Shown here piece by piece: positions 54,744 through 64,000 of a stretch of 64,000 nucleotides of DNA; position 1 is the first letter of the stretch, and each line of letters begins with the position of its first letter. Below the pieces are notes generated by a model, which saw only the letters and a program-made list of their open reading frames with translations, made no database searches and was not told where the DNA came from. The stretch covers positions 55,187,311-55,251,310 of the forward strand of contig OX578282.1 in the NCBI GenBank assembly GCA_951217055.1, read 5' to 3'. Both the position numbers and the translations under genes were made by a program. This DNA is from Gerris lacustris (Eukaryota > Arthropoda > Insecta > Hemiptera > Gerridae).

Positions 54744-55536
54744 TTGTGATAATTGATCTCAAAAAAGTAAATATTATCTAAAAAAAAAAAAAAATTGCAT
54801 ATTTTGCATTAAAGTTCCCAATGCATATTTTGCATTTAAGTTCCATTAAGTTCAGACCCTCCTTTCCTCTGGGGATTACAATATCTATACCCCAGACCTA
54901 TACCCAGAGGGTTTTTATTTTTATCAATCATTAAACCATTGACACATGTAACACTCTAATCATTGGTATTCATCACCCTTTCCTTTTTAGATAAAATTAG
55001 AATACTTACTTAAGGAGGGTAATGAGGAGAAATTCTGGTAAGTACTTTCTCCAACTGTGATATACATTCTTCTCTTGAAATATCTGACTTGCTCAATACT
55101 TCAATGTGTCATTGAAGTTCTCACTGGTACAAGTAACTTCCAACCCAAGTTGCATATCTTTCCACAAAGATTTACAACTTAAATAAAGCAAAGAATCTTA
55201 ATATTAACTTGGACAACAATTTAAAGAGTTTAAATGAATATAAAATACCTGACACACTGTTTAATTTCTCATTAAAGAATAAAATGTACTTTCGTTGTGT
55301 TAGCAATTGTTGTTTCCCCCAAAAAAATTTAAGTTCCACTTAATAAAAAACGTATTCCTGTAATAAATTATAGTTAACATTTAAAAATATAAACATTTTA
55401 ATATGCAGTATATGAACTATTTAAAGTGCATCTTAAATTTAATGTACTTTCTTTTTTTTATCCTTAACTTCAGAATGAAAATTGTAATGATTAATATTAT
55501 TATTATTTTATCTATAAACATTATGTATTTGTATTA

Positions 55537-55538
55537 AT

Positions 55539-55623
<85 letters not shown>

Positions 55624-55646
55624 TATACATATATATATATATATAA
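55537..55646. repeat. (TA)n microsatellite
   Basis: About 110 bp of TA repeats, with an A and a few C interruptions. Confidence 0.95.
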
Positions 55647-56114
55647 AATTAAATAATAAAATCCATTTGCACCTCAATGTTGTTTTGACTTAGCTCTGTC
55701 TTCTACTGATTTATTCAGTTTGTATTTTCTTTTTTTTTTAATTTTTATTATTAACCCCTCCCCCTCCATGGACTGTTGAGCCTCAAGAGTTTAAAAGTCA
55801 AGATAATTTAGAAAGTGCTGTTCAAATTGTTTTTAAAAAAAATACTGCAAATTGTGTCTATGTCTATGCTAACCCCCAATTTTTTTCTCTCTAGTTGTTT
55901 ATTGTTTCTTCTGGTAAAAATATTTAATTATGTCATGTTTGATAGGTCTATAAAATATGTTTACATAATTTTATGCAATTCTGTTAAATTGATAAGCCCC
56001 TATTTGTTAGGTTGAGTTGAACATTTTCAGTTTATCATTTATTCAATTCTTGGTTCACAAGAGTAATAGAGAACGCCGGGTAAGTAAAGGCTCCTAGGCT
56101 GATTAAGTTGAGTT

Positions 56115-56285
56115 TTAACTTTTGACAGTGTAGAAAAATGAAATAACTGGAGTAGGGAACCAATCAGAGCTCAAGATTTTTATGTACAGAAGGTCAGATG
56201 TAAAAATCTTGAGGTCTCATAGGCTCTCTCTTGATTTTACCACGGTGTCAAAAGTTAAAACACTTCTCAACCATACTATAGAGGC
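56115..56285. mobile_element. MITE, second copy of the 12655-12843 family
   Basis: GAGCTCAAGATTTTTATG, AGAAGGTC and GTAAAAATCT match the other copy. The ends (GTTTTAACTTTTGACAGTGT facing ACGGTGTCAAAAGTTAAAAC) are mirrored. Confidence 0.65.
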
Positions 56286-56839
56286 TAAGTTTAAAAAAAT
56301 CTGAGTTAAAGATTAAATATTTTATTGATTAAAAGCTTTTGCTCAGGGATCTTGATTAACCATTAACCTTTGCATAACTCTAAAATTAGCAACCGTACCA
56401 GGAGTCAATTATGTATGAAAATCTGAAGATTACAAAGTAATTTTTTAATAAATAATAAGATATTCATTAGCTTTACCTTCTTTTAACTTTGAAATTATGT
56501 TCTATTTTATTAGTCAGTAATTTTTTTTTGTATAATATACTTCCGATATAGTACCTCAAACATTCTAAATTCGAAGCAAGTTTAACTTGCATTTTTTTTT
56601 TCTTCTCCACATTGGCTCCTCCTAAGTCATGAGTGGTTGTTGATTATTGTTATTAAAATAAATCACTTATAATACTGTTATTTCTGCATTAATTGAATTT
56701 CAATGTTTATTAATGATGTTGAAGATGTCTAAACAAAAAACTTTGATGCGATAAAATGTTTCATCTCTACAAGTTTTTTTATTTATTTTTTACAAGCTTT
56801 ATTTTAATTCATTTTTCTGTGAGGTACAAATGTTTTTAA

Positions 56840-57040
56840 CCCACTTTCTGAAAGCTGAAACTTTTACAGATTATGTATTTCCGACTACTTAGAAAGCTGA
56901 AACTTTTATATATTTCTGACTACCTAGAATGCTGAAACTTTCACAGATTAAGTATTTCTGACTACTTAGAAAGCTGAAACTTTTATATATTTCTGACTAG
57001 CTCGAAAGCTGAAACTTTCACAGCTTATGTATTTATGATG
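56840..57040. repeat. Tandem array of about 40-bp units in two alternating lengths
   Basis: Five units contain GAAAGCTGAAACTTT; longer ones add ACAGATTATGTA before TTTCTGACTACTTA. A single related unit (CTTCTGACTACCTAGAAAGC) is at 17958-17977. Confidence 0.8.
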
Positions 57041-58025
57041 ACAATGCAAGTGAAGCGTGTTTATTTAAAAAAAATAAATAAAAAAATATAGTATATTCTA
57101 GTCTCAAAACCTTTAACATTATAACTACGATAAAGATAAATTTAGACCCTTTAATAAACTTTTCATTAGAGAGGGTTGGTTTCCAGCGTAATTGAAAATC
57201 AATCACCAATTCAATTTAATTGATTATGTATTTTTTTTTTTTTTTCTATTTTAAGTACAATCTGAGAAAAATTAAAGACAATGAACATTTTGTCATAGAG
57301 GTAGTAGGTAAATCTGTTTCTTTCATTCCTGTATAACAAGTATAAATATATTATCAATGAATAACTAAATCCATCCATAGGCACATCTGGTGGCAGTATT
57401 TAAAAAGTGAAAAAGTTTTAAGAGGATGGTTATAACTATTAAAAGTTTGGAACCAAAGAAACAGAGGAAAAATATTTGTTGGCTGGTAATTTTGAAAGCT
57501 AATTTCTAGTGGTATTTATTTAATTACAATAATTGTTTGGAATAATATTATCAATATACACTTTTTTTTATTATTTATTGATTTACTAAAATGTTAAGAT
57601 TTTAAATCCAGCTAATTAAATTAAAAGAAAAAAAGCTATACACATTAATACATAAAATACAATAAGTACCCCCATGTGACTTTTTTTTATATAAATAATA
57701 AAACTAGATGTATGTTCTTTAAATCTTTAAGATAATATTTTTCAAAAATATGTTAGGAATTGCAATTATTCTAGTGGTATTTCTAAGTAACATTTTTTTC
57801 CTTTATATAAAAATAAAATTAAGAAAGAAACCAATAACATTTTTTTTTTTGGTAACTTTAACAATTTTAATAGTTCAACAATTAATATAAATTAGGTATT
57901 TATAATACTTAATTATTTGATTGCGAGGAGTCAAGGGGGAGGTTAAGATTGAACACTTTGTGTAGATGCTGTTTAGAAGGATCTCTTGGATTGACTAGAT
58001 GTTTTTTTTGAAGATTTCATTGTTG

Positions 58026-59359
58026 TTATAGGAAATTTATACCGACTCCAAATTGAAAGCCGTTGATAGAGTTGTCTTTATTCTCTTGGAACGAGAGTGG
58101 AAGGCAGTAGTTAAGCTCTATTCGAGCCATATGTCCTAATCTAAGAGCGATACCGATTCCACATGCCAACCGAAAATCTTTTTGTTCATCTAACCATCTC
58201 TCAACATTATCTGCAAACAAAATATAAACAAATTAATAAACCCATAAATAGTTGCATTATTCTCTGATAAATGTTGTTCAGTCAAATAATAATAATACAT
58301 AATGCAGTAGACTCTCTTTAATCCGGCATTCTACGGCTCGGCACATTCTGTACTCCGACACTGTAGGTGCAGCTTGCATTAAGACTTATTTAGGTGGGTT
58401 CGTTAAGCTTTATCGTCACAGTTGTCAGATATACAAAATACATATGTACTTTGTCGGATATTTATATCGTCTGCACAGATTCAGAATGTGTATGGACACA
58501 CAAAATACATATTTTAATTGTTAGATATTTCAATTATTCGGCATGACCGTGATCCCGAACATGAGGGATTAAAGAGCTCCAAATGTAACATCTATGTATA
58601 AAGTTGATCCCCGAGCGTATTACTTAAAAGTCCGTCTTTGAATCAGATTGGTTTATTCCCACAACTAAAAACAAAACTGGTACATCCACTGATAGCCTTA
58701 AGTAAAATAAGTCATTTTAAATTCCTAAAGCATCTAAAGATACAAAAAAAAAGAAAATGCCACATATTGAAGCTCTACAAATTAGATATTTTTAAAAAAA
58801 GAAGGCAATATCTCTTAGCATTTAAGTATAAGATAAGACAATTTTCTCATACAAACCTTGTAAAAAATTAAAATGGTTAATTTAATTTTTTATTTAGTCA
58901 AGTTCAACTAGTCAGAAATGGCTGTAAGTATACAATTAAATTGTAAAAATATAATAGTAAAACATTAGTGAATTTTACACACCTATCTGTAAATTTCCAA
59001 CATTGCCTGCATTGACAAATAAGTGAGTCCTAAACAGTTCACCAAAACCTCCGGACCCAGGTCTAAAAGGCAAAGGTGAGTACAGGTGAAGAGCTGCTGA
59101 CCAATAATACTGTGAACAATAAAAAAAAAAAAAAATCACAAAAACAATAATAATAATACGTCTCACAAATTTTCTAAATCAAAGTGCTTCTATAGAATAA
59201 AAATAATTCCTCTTTTTTGATAAAATAATTTTTTTGAGTTGGAATCATCTTTCCACAGTATAGAGCAATCTCTTACTCAATTTGTTTCGGCTGATTATTA
59301 TAGTTCTTAACTTTTTACAGCATAATTTACTCACTGAACAAATGTCTAAAAGATAATCA

Positions 59360-59396
<37 letters not shown>

Positions 59397-62326
59397 TAAT
59401 CCAAGGCTTACATAAAGGAATAAAGGCAGAAATGTGTGTATGACATTTGTATTGGGTTAAGTTATTTTCTTTATATTCAATTTCTTTATTGGCAAAAGTT
59501 AACAATAGTAAGGGTAACTACAGCCATTTTAAATAATGATTTTAATTGGACAATGTGGGTAATAACAATTGTCAAGGTCATTTTGTTCCTAATGCGGCTG
59601 CGGCCGACTTTTGTGGAGCCAACCCAGCATTTGCTTTGTTGATTGAGGAAACCGCAGAAAACTCAAATCAGGTTGGCGGGACTCGAGTCCTAAGTTAATT
59701 TTTTCTTTTAGACTCGACTATCAACAAGAATAAAAGTTCTAATTGCTATTCTAGTTTCTTTAAAAATTTGTTTTGAAGTTTTATACAGAAACCAATAGTG
59801 GCAATCATAGCATAACTATGGAATTTTAGAAAAAAAAAATATTCCAAACTGTTGACAAAAGCCGCCTAGGTTAGAGGAAAATAATTTTATAGCAAAAACA
59901 GGATGAAATCATCTAGTCAACTTGATGATTCGACCCAATGAGGGGTCGAAATATTACAAAAGTGAGCTTTTATTTTTTTTCCTTTACTGCAATAAGAATA
60001 AAAGTTTTAATTGTTATTCTAATATATTAATAAAATAAAAAAAGGCTTCAAGAGGAATAAAATAACTATTTTTTTCTTAAAAGTTAACAGTTCTGGTACA
60101 AAATTAATAAGTTAGGCCCCTTAAAGTGTTTTCTAGTTTTTGGCAGATTTAACAAAGGTGCTAATAGTAAAGTTGTTTAGTTTCAACAAAAACTCCTAGT
60201 CTTCCTACCCTTCCTCTTGCTAAGTTAAATTACCCTAGAAGTCTACCTCTCACCTTCGCTAATTAAAATTTTTTATTATACAAAAACCTTTTTTTAGTGA
60301 TTTACCTTATTGCTCTAGCATGCGGCACTATTGTGTTAACAAAATATATGAACAATATAGCCAGTTGACAATATGAAGTGGTAAGCTTATCAGTTACCAA
60401 TAAAAATAAGATAAAATCAATCATTAAAACTATTATAACTCACATTGCCACCGATAAAGTCGTTATCTCTTTTAGGGCCCATTCCTCTGAAGTCAAATCC
60501 TCTTAATGATATAGGACCGCCAAGGAAAAATTTGTCATATACTAAAGGCTCTTGATCATTTAGTGTATTAAGTACTCCAGCATTAAATGAACCTTGTATA
60601 ACCTGTAATAAAAAGTTAACATAAATAAATTAAAACAAGATTCATACTTATTTATAATATTCAGTTAAGAGTATAGTCAACTTAATTTTCACTTGGGTAT
60701 ACTGATCTCTAATTGGGTATACTGAGCTATAACTGGGCATACTGATCAATAATAACAAAAAGACATAAAAGAATAGGAGTAGTAGTAAGGGGGAGAAGAG
60801 GCCAAGCCTAGCAAGTAGACCACTGAAACTCACACCCATTCAAGTACCTCAGTCATACCTTGAATTTCCTAGTTTGGAGTATAAAGGAAAGGATGTTTTG
60901 CCGTAACAAGCTCCTCTTCTCTGATTTCTCCCACTCCTAATGCGTGAAAGCGCAGTCTTCAATATCCTTCTCATACTCCCATTAAGTGGTAAGCCGTCTC
61001 CGTCTCCTTATCTTCACCATAAGACATGTGGGGTCATCTTTGATTTTTAATAATGCCAGATGTCTTCTGAGTTGGCAGTGTCCAGTTAAGACTCCAACCA
61101 TGTTTCTCAGGTCTACTCAATACCATAAGCCATCTGGTTGTCTTGATGTCTAGGTCTGGTAGTAGCATTTTTGACAACCTGCAGCCCTCCGTTCCAATTC
61201 ATGCTCTCTTTGCTTCTTCCCAGATCCACGTCTTATGGCTGACCTCACCTGTCCTCTTGACCAATCAATTGCGGGTTCCGATCCACAGAATGGCATGGAA
61301 GTTCCTATCTTCGCTACCCCATCTGCTTTCTCATTCCCAGAATCCCTACGTGCTCAGGGACCCAAAGCAGTGTAACCTCTTTTCTCTCTGCAAGCAGTTC
61401 TAATGCCACAAAAGAGAGTAAATAATATTTAAAATGTATACTTCAAGTCCCTGGTAGCTCATTGCAATCATTTATGCTTTGGAAACAAAAGGTTTCCGGT
61501 TCGATTCCTGACTCCGGCAAAGAGTACGATTCGATGTTCACCCAAGCAATATAAATGGGTAGCCTACTTAAGTGAAGTGGCATCTCTCCGGTTACAAATG
61601 TCATCAGCTGAAGGACAGACACGCCAAACCCGTGTCCTTCATTACATATAATACATAGTATAAGCCCATTGGCTGGCCAAAGGGCTGTTGTGCCACGGAT
61701 AATTTATTATGATTATTTTAATTAATTAAATAATATTCATTACAAAAATAAGGAACTTACAAAATCATTGGTGATAATTGGTCGGTTAATTTGAAAGTTG
61801 AATTCATTTTTAAAGTAAGCCACATCTCCACCAAGGCCAGCTATCTCCGTGGCAAGTTTGATAAGGCTTCCGCCAGTGGGAAATATAGGTGAATCTCTAG
61901 TATCAGACGTAACTACATGCTTTAAACCTGATTTAAATGTATGTCCGGAATCTTTACGTACTTCAAATGATGCATATTTATTACCTACACCCATTGTACG
62001 CCACACTCCTTCCCAGCTTATATTATGTTTCACCTGTCAAAGAAAAAAATAATGTAATTAGTTGTTTTTCATTCCTTTATTAAACCGGAGTATATCAATA
62101 GATAAGTGTAGACGCTTATATTACAAGTTAAATCTTAAACTTTTATGAGCTCATGGCTTACACAACATTTAAATAAGTTGAAAATCAATTTAAAATGTAT
62201 TTAAGGAAATAAAAACTTACAGCTGGTTTAGAAAAGAATAGCAGATCTGCAATACATCCTCTCTCGGTTATTTTGTAACCAGACATTGGCCACTCAGAAT
62301 CATTTTCTTGGATACTAACTGAGGGT
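58026..62326 (-). CDS. SAMM50: SAMM50/Sam50 sorting and assembly machinery subunit, C-terminal part (5 exons; gene continues past the right edge)
   Basis: Sam50 is the Omp85-family barrel of the mitochondrial outer membrane that inserts beta-barrel proteins. Exons in transcript order: 62221-62326, 61761-62033, 60444-60602, 58983-59109, 58026-58210, totalling 850 nt (last 283 codons). All have GT/AG borders. Landmarks: [10 protein letters not shown] and [10 protein letters not shown] in the 61761-62033 exon; [15 protein letters not shown] in the 60444-60602 exon, containing the LRGF motif of the conserved Omp85 loop; [20 protein letters not shown] in the next exon; and [18 protein letters not shown] with a final barrel strand ending [10 protein letters not shown]. 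The N-terminal POTRA domain and first strands must lie to the right; 62327-64000 is intron. Confidence 0.95.
58305..58580. mobile_element. pogo/Tigger-like MITE in the last SAMM50 intron
   Basis: The left end CAGTAGACTCTCTTTAATCC partly mirrors the right end GGGATTAAAGAGCTCC; TTCGGCATGACC and GGCTCGGCA are further weak matches. Related to 8435-8676. Confidence 0.55.
59723..60025 (+). repeat. PLE-like terminal fragment with a hammerhead-like core
   Basis: AAGAATAAAAGTTCTAATTG at about 59729 and AAGAATAAAAGTTTTAATTG at about 59994 form direct repeats. Between them, 59922-59956 reads TTGATGA, perfect stem CGACCC/GGGTCG, then AAA. In other PLEs such a core sits in the pseudo-LTR. Confidence 0.5.
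60885..61400 (-). pseudogene. LINE RNase H and tail remnant
   Basis: The minus strand reads [19 protein letters not shown] (LINE RNase H: VWVPGH.GI.GNE.AD), a broken stretch with the FCG..P block, and then a degenerate GVLTGHC-type tail. Many stops. It resembles I/LOA-type non-LTR elements with RNase H. It lies in a SAMM50 intron. Confidence 0.6.
61430..61726 (+). repeat. tRNA-derived SINE, family 3
   Basis: The head has TGGTAGCTCATTGCAATC (box A) and CCGGTTCGATTCCTGACTCC (box B, near 61497). The body ends GGGCTGTTGTGCCACGGATAA before an AT-rich tail. TAAATAATATT at 61419-61429 and 61727-61737 is a likely target duplication. Confidence 0.75.
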
Positions 62327-64000
62327 CTGAAACAATAAAGTAAATCTTTAAAAAATAAAATAAAATAAACAAATCCTTAAATTACTATTGCTATTTTTTT
62401 AATAAAACAATATTCCTTTTTGTTACACAAAAACCAAATATTTCAATCAAAATTTAGTTGATTTTGTTTTGTTTATGTTAAAGTGAACCGTATATAGTAG
62501 ATTTTGGCTTGCAATAACAAAAAAAAATCAACTCTTCAATTAGATTTTAAAGAAAAGAGTGGATTGGTAACACTGGAAAGAATCCTATTTCACTTCTTCA
62601 AGAGAAAATCTTCTATAATTGATATAAAATTACAAAAATGTAAAGGGTTATACAGAATACTTAAACAAATGCTTCCAGAAGGTAATTTAATTTGTAATTT
62701 AACATTTTTACACTATATACATACTTTCTAAATGTTTTATGACATATTTTTAAATTAACAAAAATATTTTATACTTTTTAAAAATACATAGATCTATACT
62801 AGCTAATAATCTAATTATTAGCTATAATTAGAATAATAACCTAATTCTAGCTTTAAAGATATTGAGGTGAAAAAATGGAGGCCTTAAAAAAGGGGGAAAT
62901 AGCTTAAATTATACGTGAAAATCATATAAAGTAGAAACTATAAGGTTTTATTTAAGGTCAAAACAACAAGAAAACTAAACTGTGGAAAATAGCTTAAATT
63001 TTATATGAAATTCATGATAAATTAGCACAAATTAAAAACTACACTCGTGTTAATGATTATGAATTTGAGGTTAAAATATCAAATATACAAGATGCAGGGA
63101 GGTGCTTCAAATTTATATGACAAAGAAATAACTCATAAAATGTCTAAAGGGTTTTTCTGGATCATATTTTCTGAAAGAAATAAAATTTTAAACACAAAAT
63201 TAATAATAATGGTTTATTTTTAAGCAAATAAGTTACACACATTTTATTAACAAAAAACAAGCGAAAGCATTTTTCAGAGGACTCTCAGGTGAAAAATGGA
63301 AAGATAAAGGAATTGGAGTTTTAAAAATTAATTACAAAAGTAGTTAGAGGAATTCCCTAAAAGTCAGGAAAACTTATTGATATACACACATTCTTAGGTA
63401 TTAAGAACAACTTATCTCTTCCCATAATTTTTGAAAATCCATTTATAAAACAAAGTGCCACTTTCCGACAAGTGTGTGTGGCTCCGAAAGCCCCATTTGA
63501 ACTTATAAAGCTGAAACTTGGCACAATTATAGTTTTAAAAAAATATTTAAAATTAGTGGGATATTGTATGAGAATAAACTTAGGATGTGCATTGTTTTAA
63601 ATAAAAAAAACAAAACAACATACTAATCCAAAATGTCAGTCATCTTGAATGTTCAGTAGTTAGGTATTCCTAAAGCCTCGATTACACGGGGCGAGTTTAC
63701 TCACTACTTGCTGGCGAGTTTGCTCACTGTGAATAAACTCGCTCCGTCTTATATAGCTAGCTAGTAAACTCGCTACTCCTCAGAACGGGGGAATATGGCG
63801 AATTTATTCGCTACTCCCTAGCGATTTTACTCGCAGTGTATAATTAACTGCTACTCCCTAGCGAATTTACTCGCTAGAGAGTAAACTCGCTCTCGTGTAA
63901 TCGAGCTTTAATGATGATTCACACTACACCTCAAACCTTAGTTAGGGTACAGCGAGATATCGTCTCATGTTGTTTCAATGGAGCTATTTAAAATACTTCA
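62327..64000. other. SAMM50 intron, running off the right edge
   Basis: AT-rich DNA with no further exon seen; the next upstream exon must end in a codon lacking its last base, which is the A supplied at 62326. A MITE lies at 63671-63910. Confidence 0.7.
63671..63910. mobile_element. MITE with repeated GCGAGTTTACTCGC motifs
   Basis: AAAGCCTCGATTACACG at the left faces CGTGTAATCGAGCTTTA at the right. The interior is built of several degenerate GCGA(A/G)TTTACTCGC palindromes. TA flanks are possible. Confidence 0.8.

Larger units (their letters stand above)
54757..58025. other. Gene-free AT-rich DNA before the SAMM50 stop
   Basis: Holds a (TA)n microsatellite, one MITE, and a short tandem array; SAMM50's 3' UTR lies at the right end on the minus strand. 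Nothing else is recognised. Confidence 0.5.

Noticed and set aside
59245..59505. 86-codon minus frame with a poly-Phe run
   Set aside because: Crosses an A-rich tract in a SAMM50 intron; no family resemblance.
61143..61403. 86-codon plus-strand gene
   Set aside because: Antisense of a degraded LINE RNase H region.

Overview
This window is AT-rich animal nuclear DNA, most likely from an insect. The evidence is three conserved intron-containing housekeeping genes and a repeat load typical of insects: a BEL/Pao LTR retrotransposon, Penelope-like elements (PLEs), tRNA-derived SINEs, hAT, pogo/Tigger and piggyBac-like DNA elements, a small Helitron and many foldback MITEs. I cannot fix the order from sequence alone; a repeat-rich beetle or hemipteran genome is plausible.

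Layout. Positions 1-2862 are repeat-bearing flank. THOC1 (THO complex subunit 1, mRNA export) runs on the minus strand from a start at 21838 to a stop at 2863, in 14 coding exons that join in frame to 732 residues. NMT (N-myristoyltransferase) starts head-to-head about 1 kb away at 22842 on the plus strand and ends at 42604, in 11 coding exons that join to 463 residues. About 15 kb of gene-free, repeat-rich DNA follows (42605-58025). The C-terminal 283 codons of SAMM50/Sam50 (mitochondrial outer-membrane beta-barrel assembly) then lie on the minus strand at 58026-62326; its N-terminal part is beyond the right edge.

The three genes do not form a pathway; they are ordinary neighbours. Only the divergent THOC1/NMT pair could share regulatory DNA. 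Almost every other feature is a mobile element in an intron or between genes. Nearly all tracked open frames that are not exons are repeat-derived or chance.

The most interesting material is in the repeats. (1) Several dispersed hammerhead-ribozyme-like cores (CTGANGA, short stem, GAAA), some next to recognisable PLE coding remnants and two facing each other in one foldback. (2) A BEL/Pao copy that has lost reverse transcriptase and carries an inverted 77-bp copy of its own 3' end at the deletion point. (3) A 579-bp foldback whose two arms each carry an exon-like block. (4) A 245-bp Helitron-like element containing a tRNA-like segment. (5) A SINE whose body is amplified as four 91-bp units, each with a perfect 18-bp stem, 22 bp from an NMT splice donor. 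Calls rest on reading and remembered family features; no search was run.
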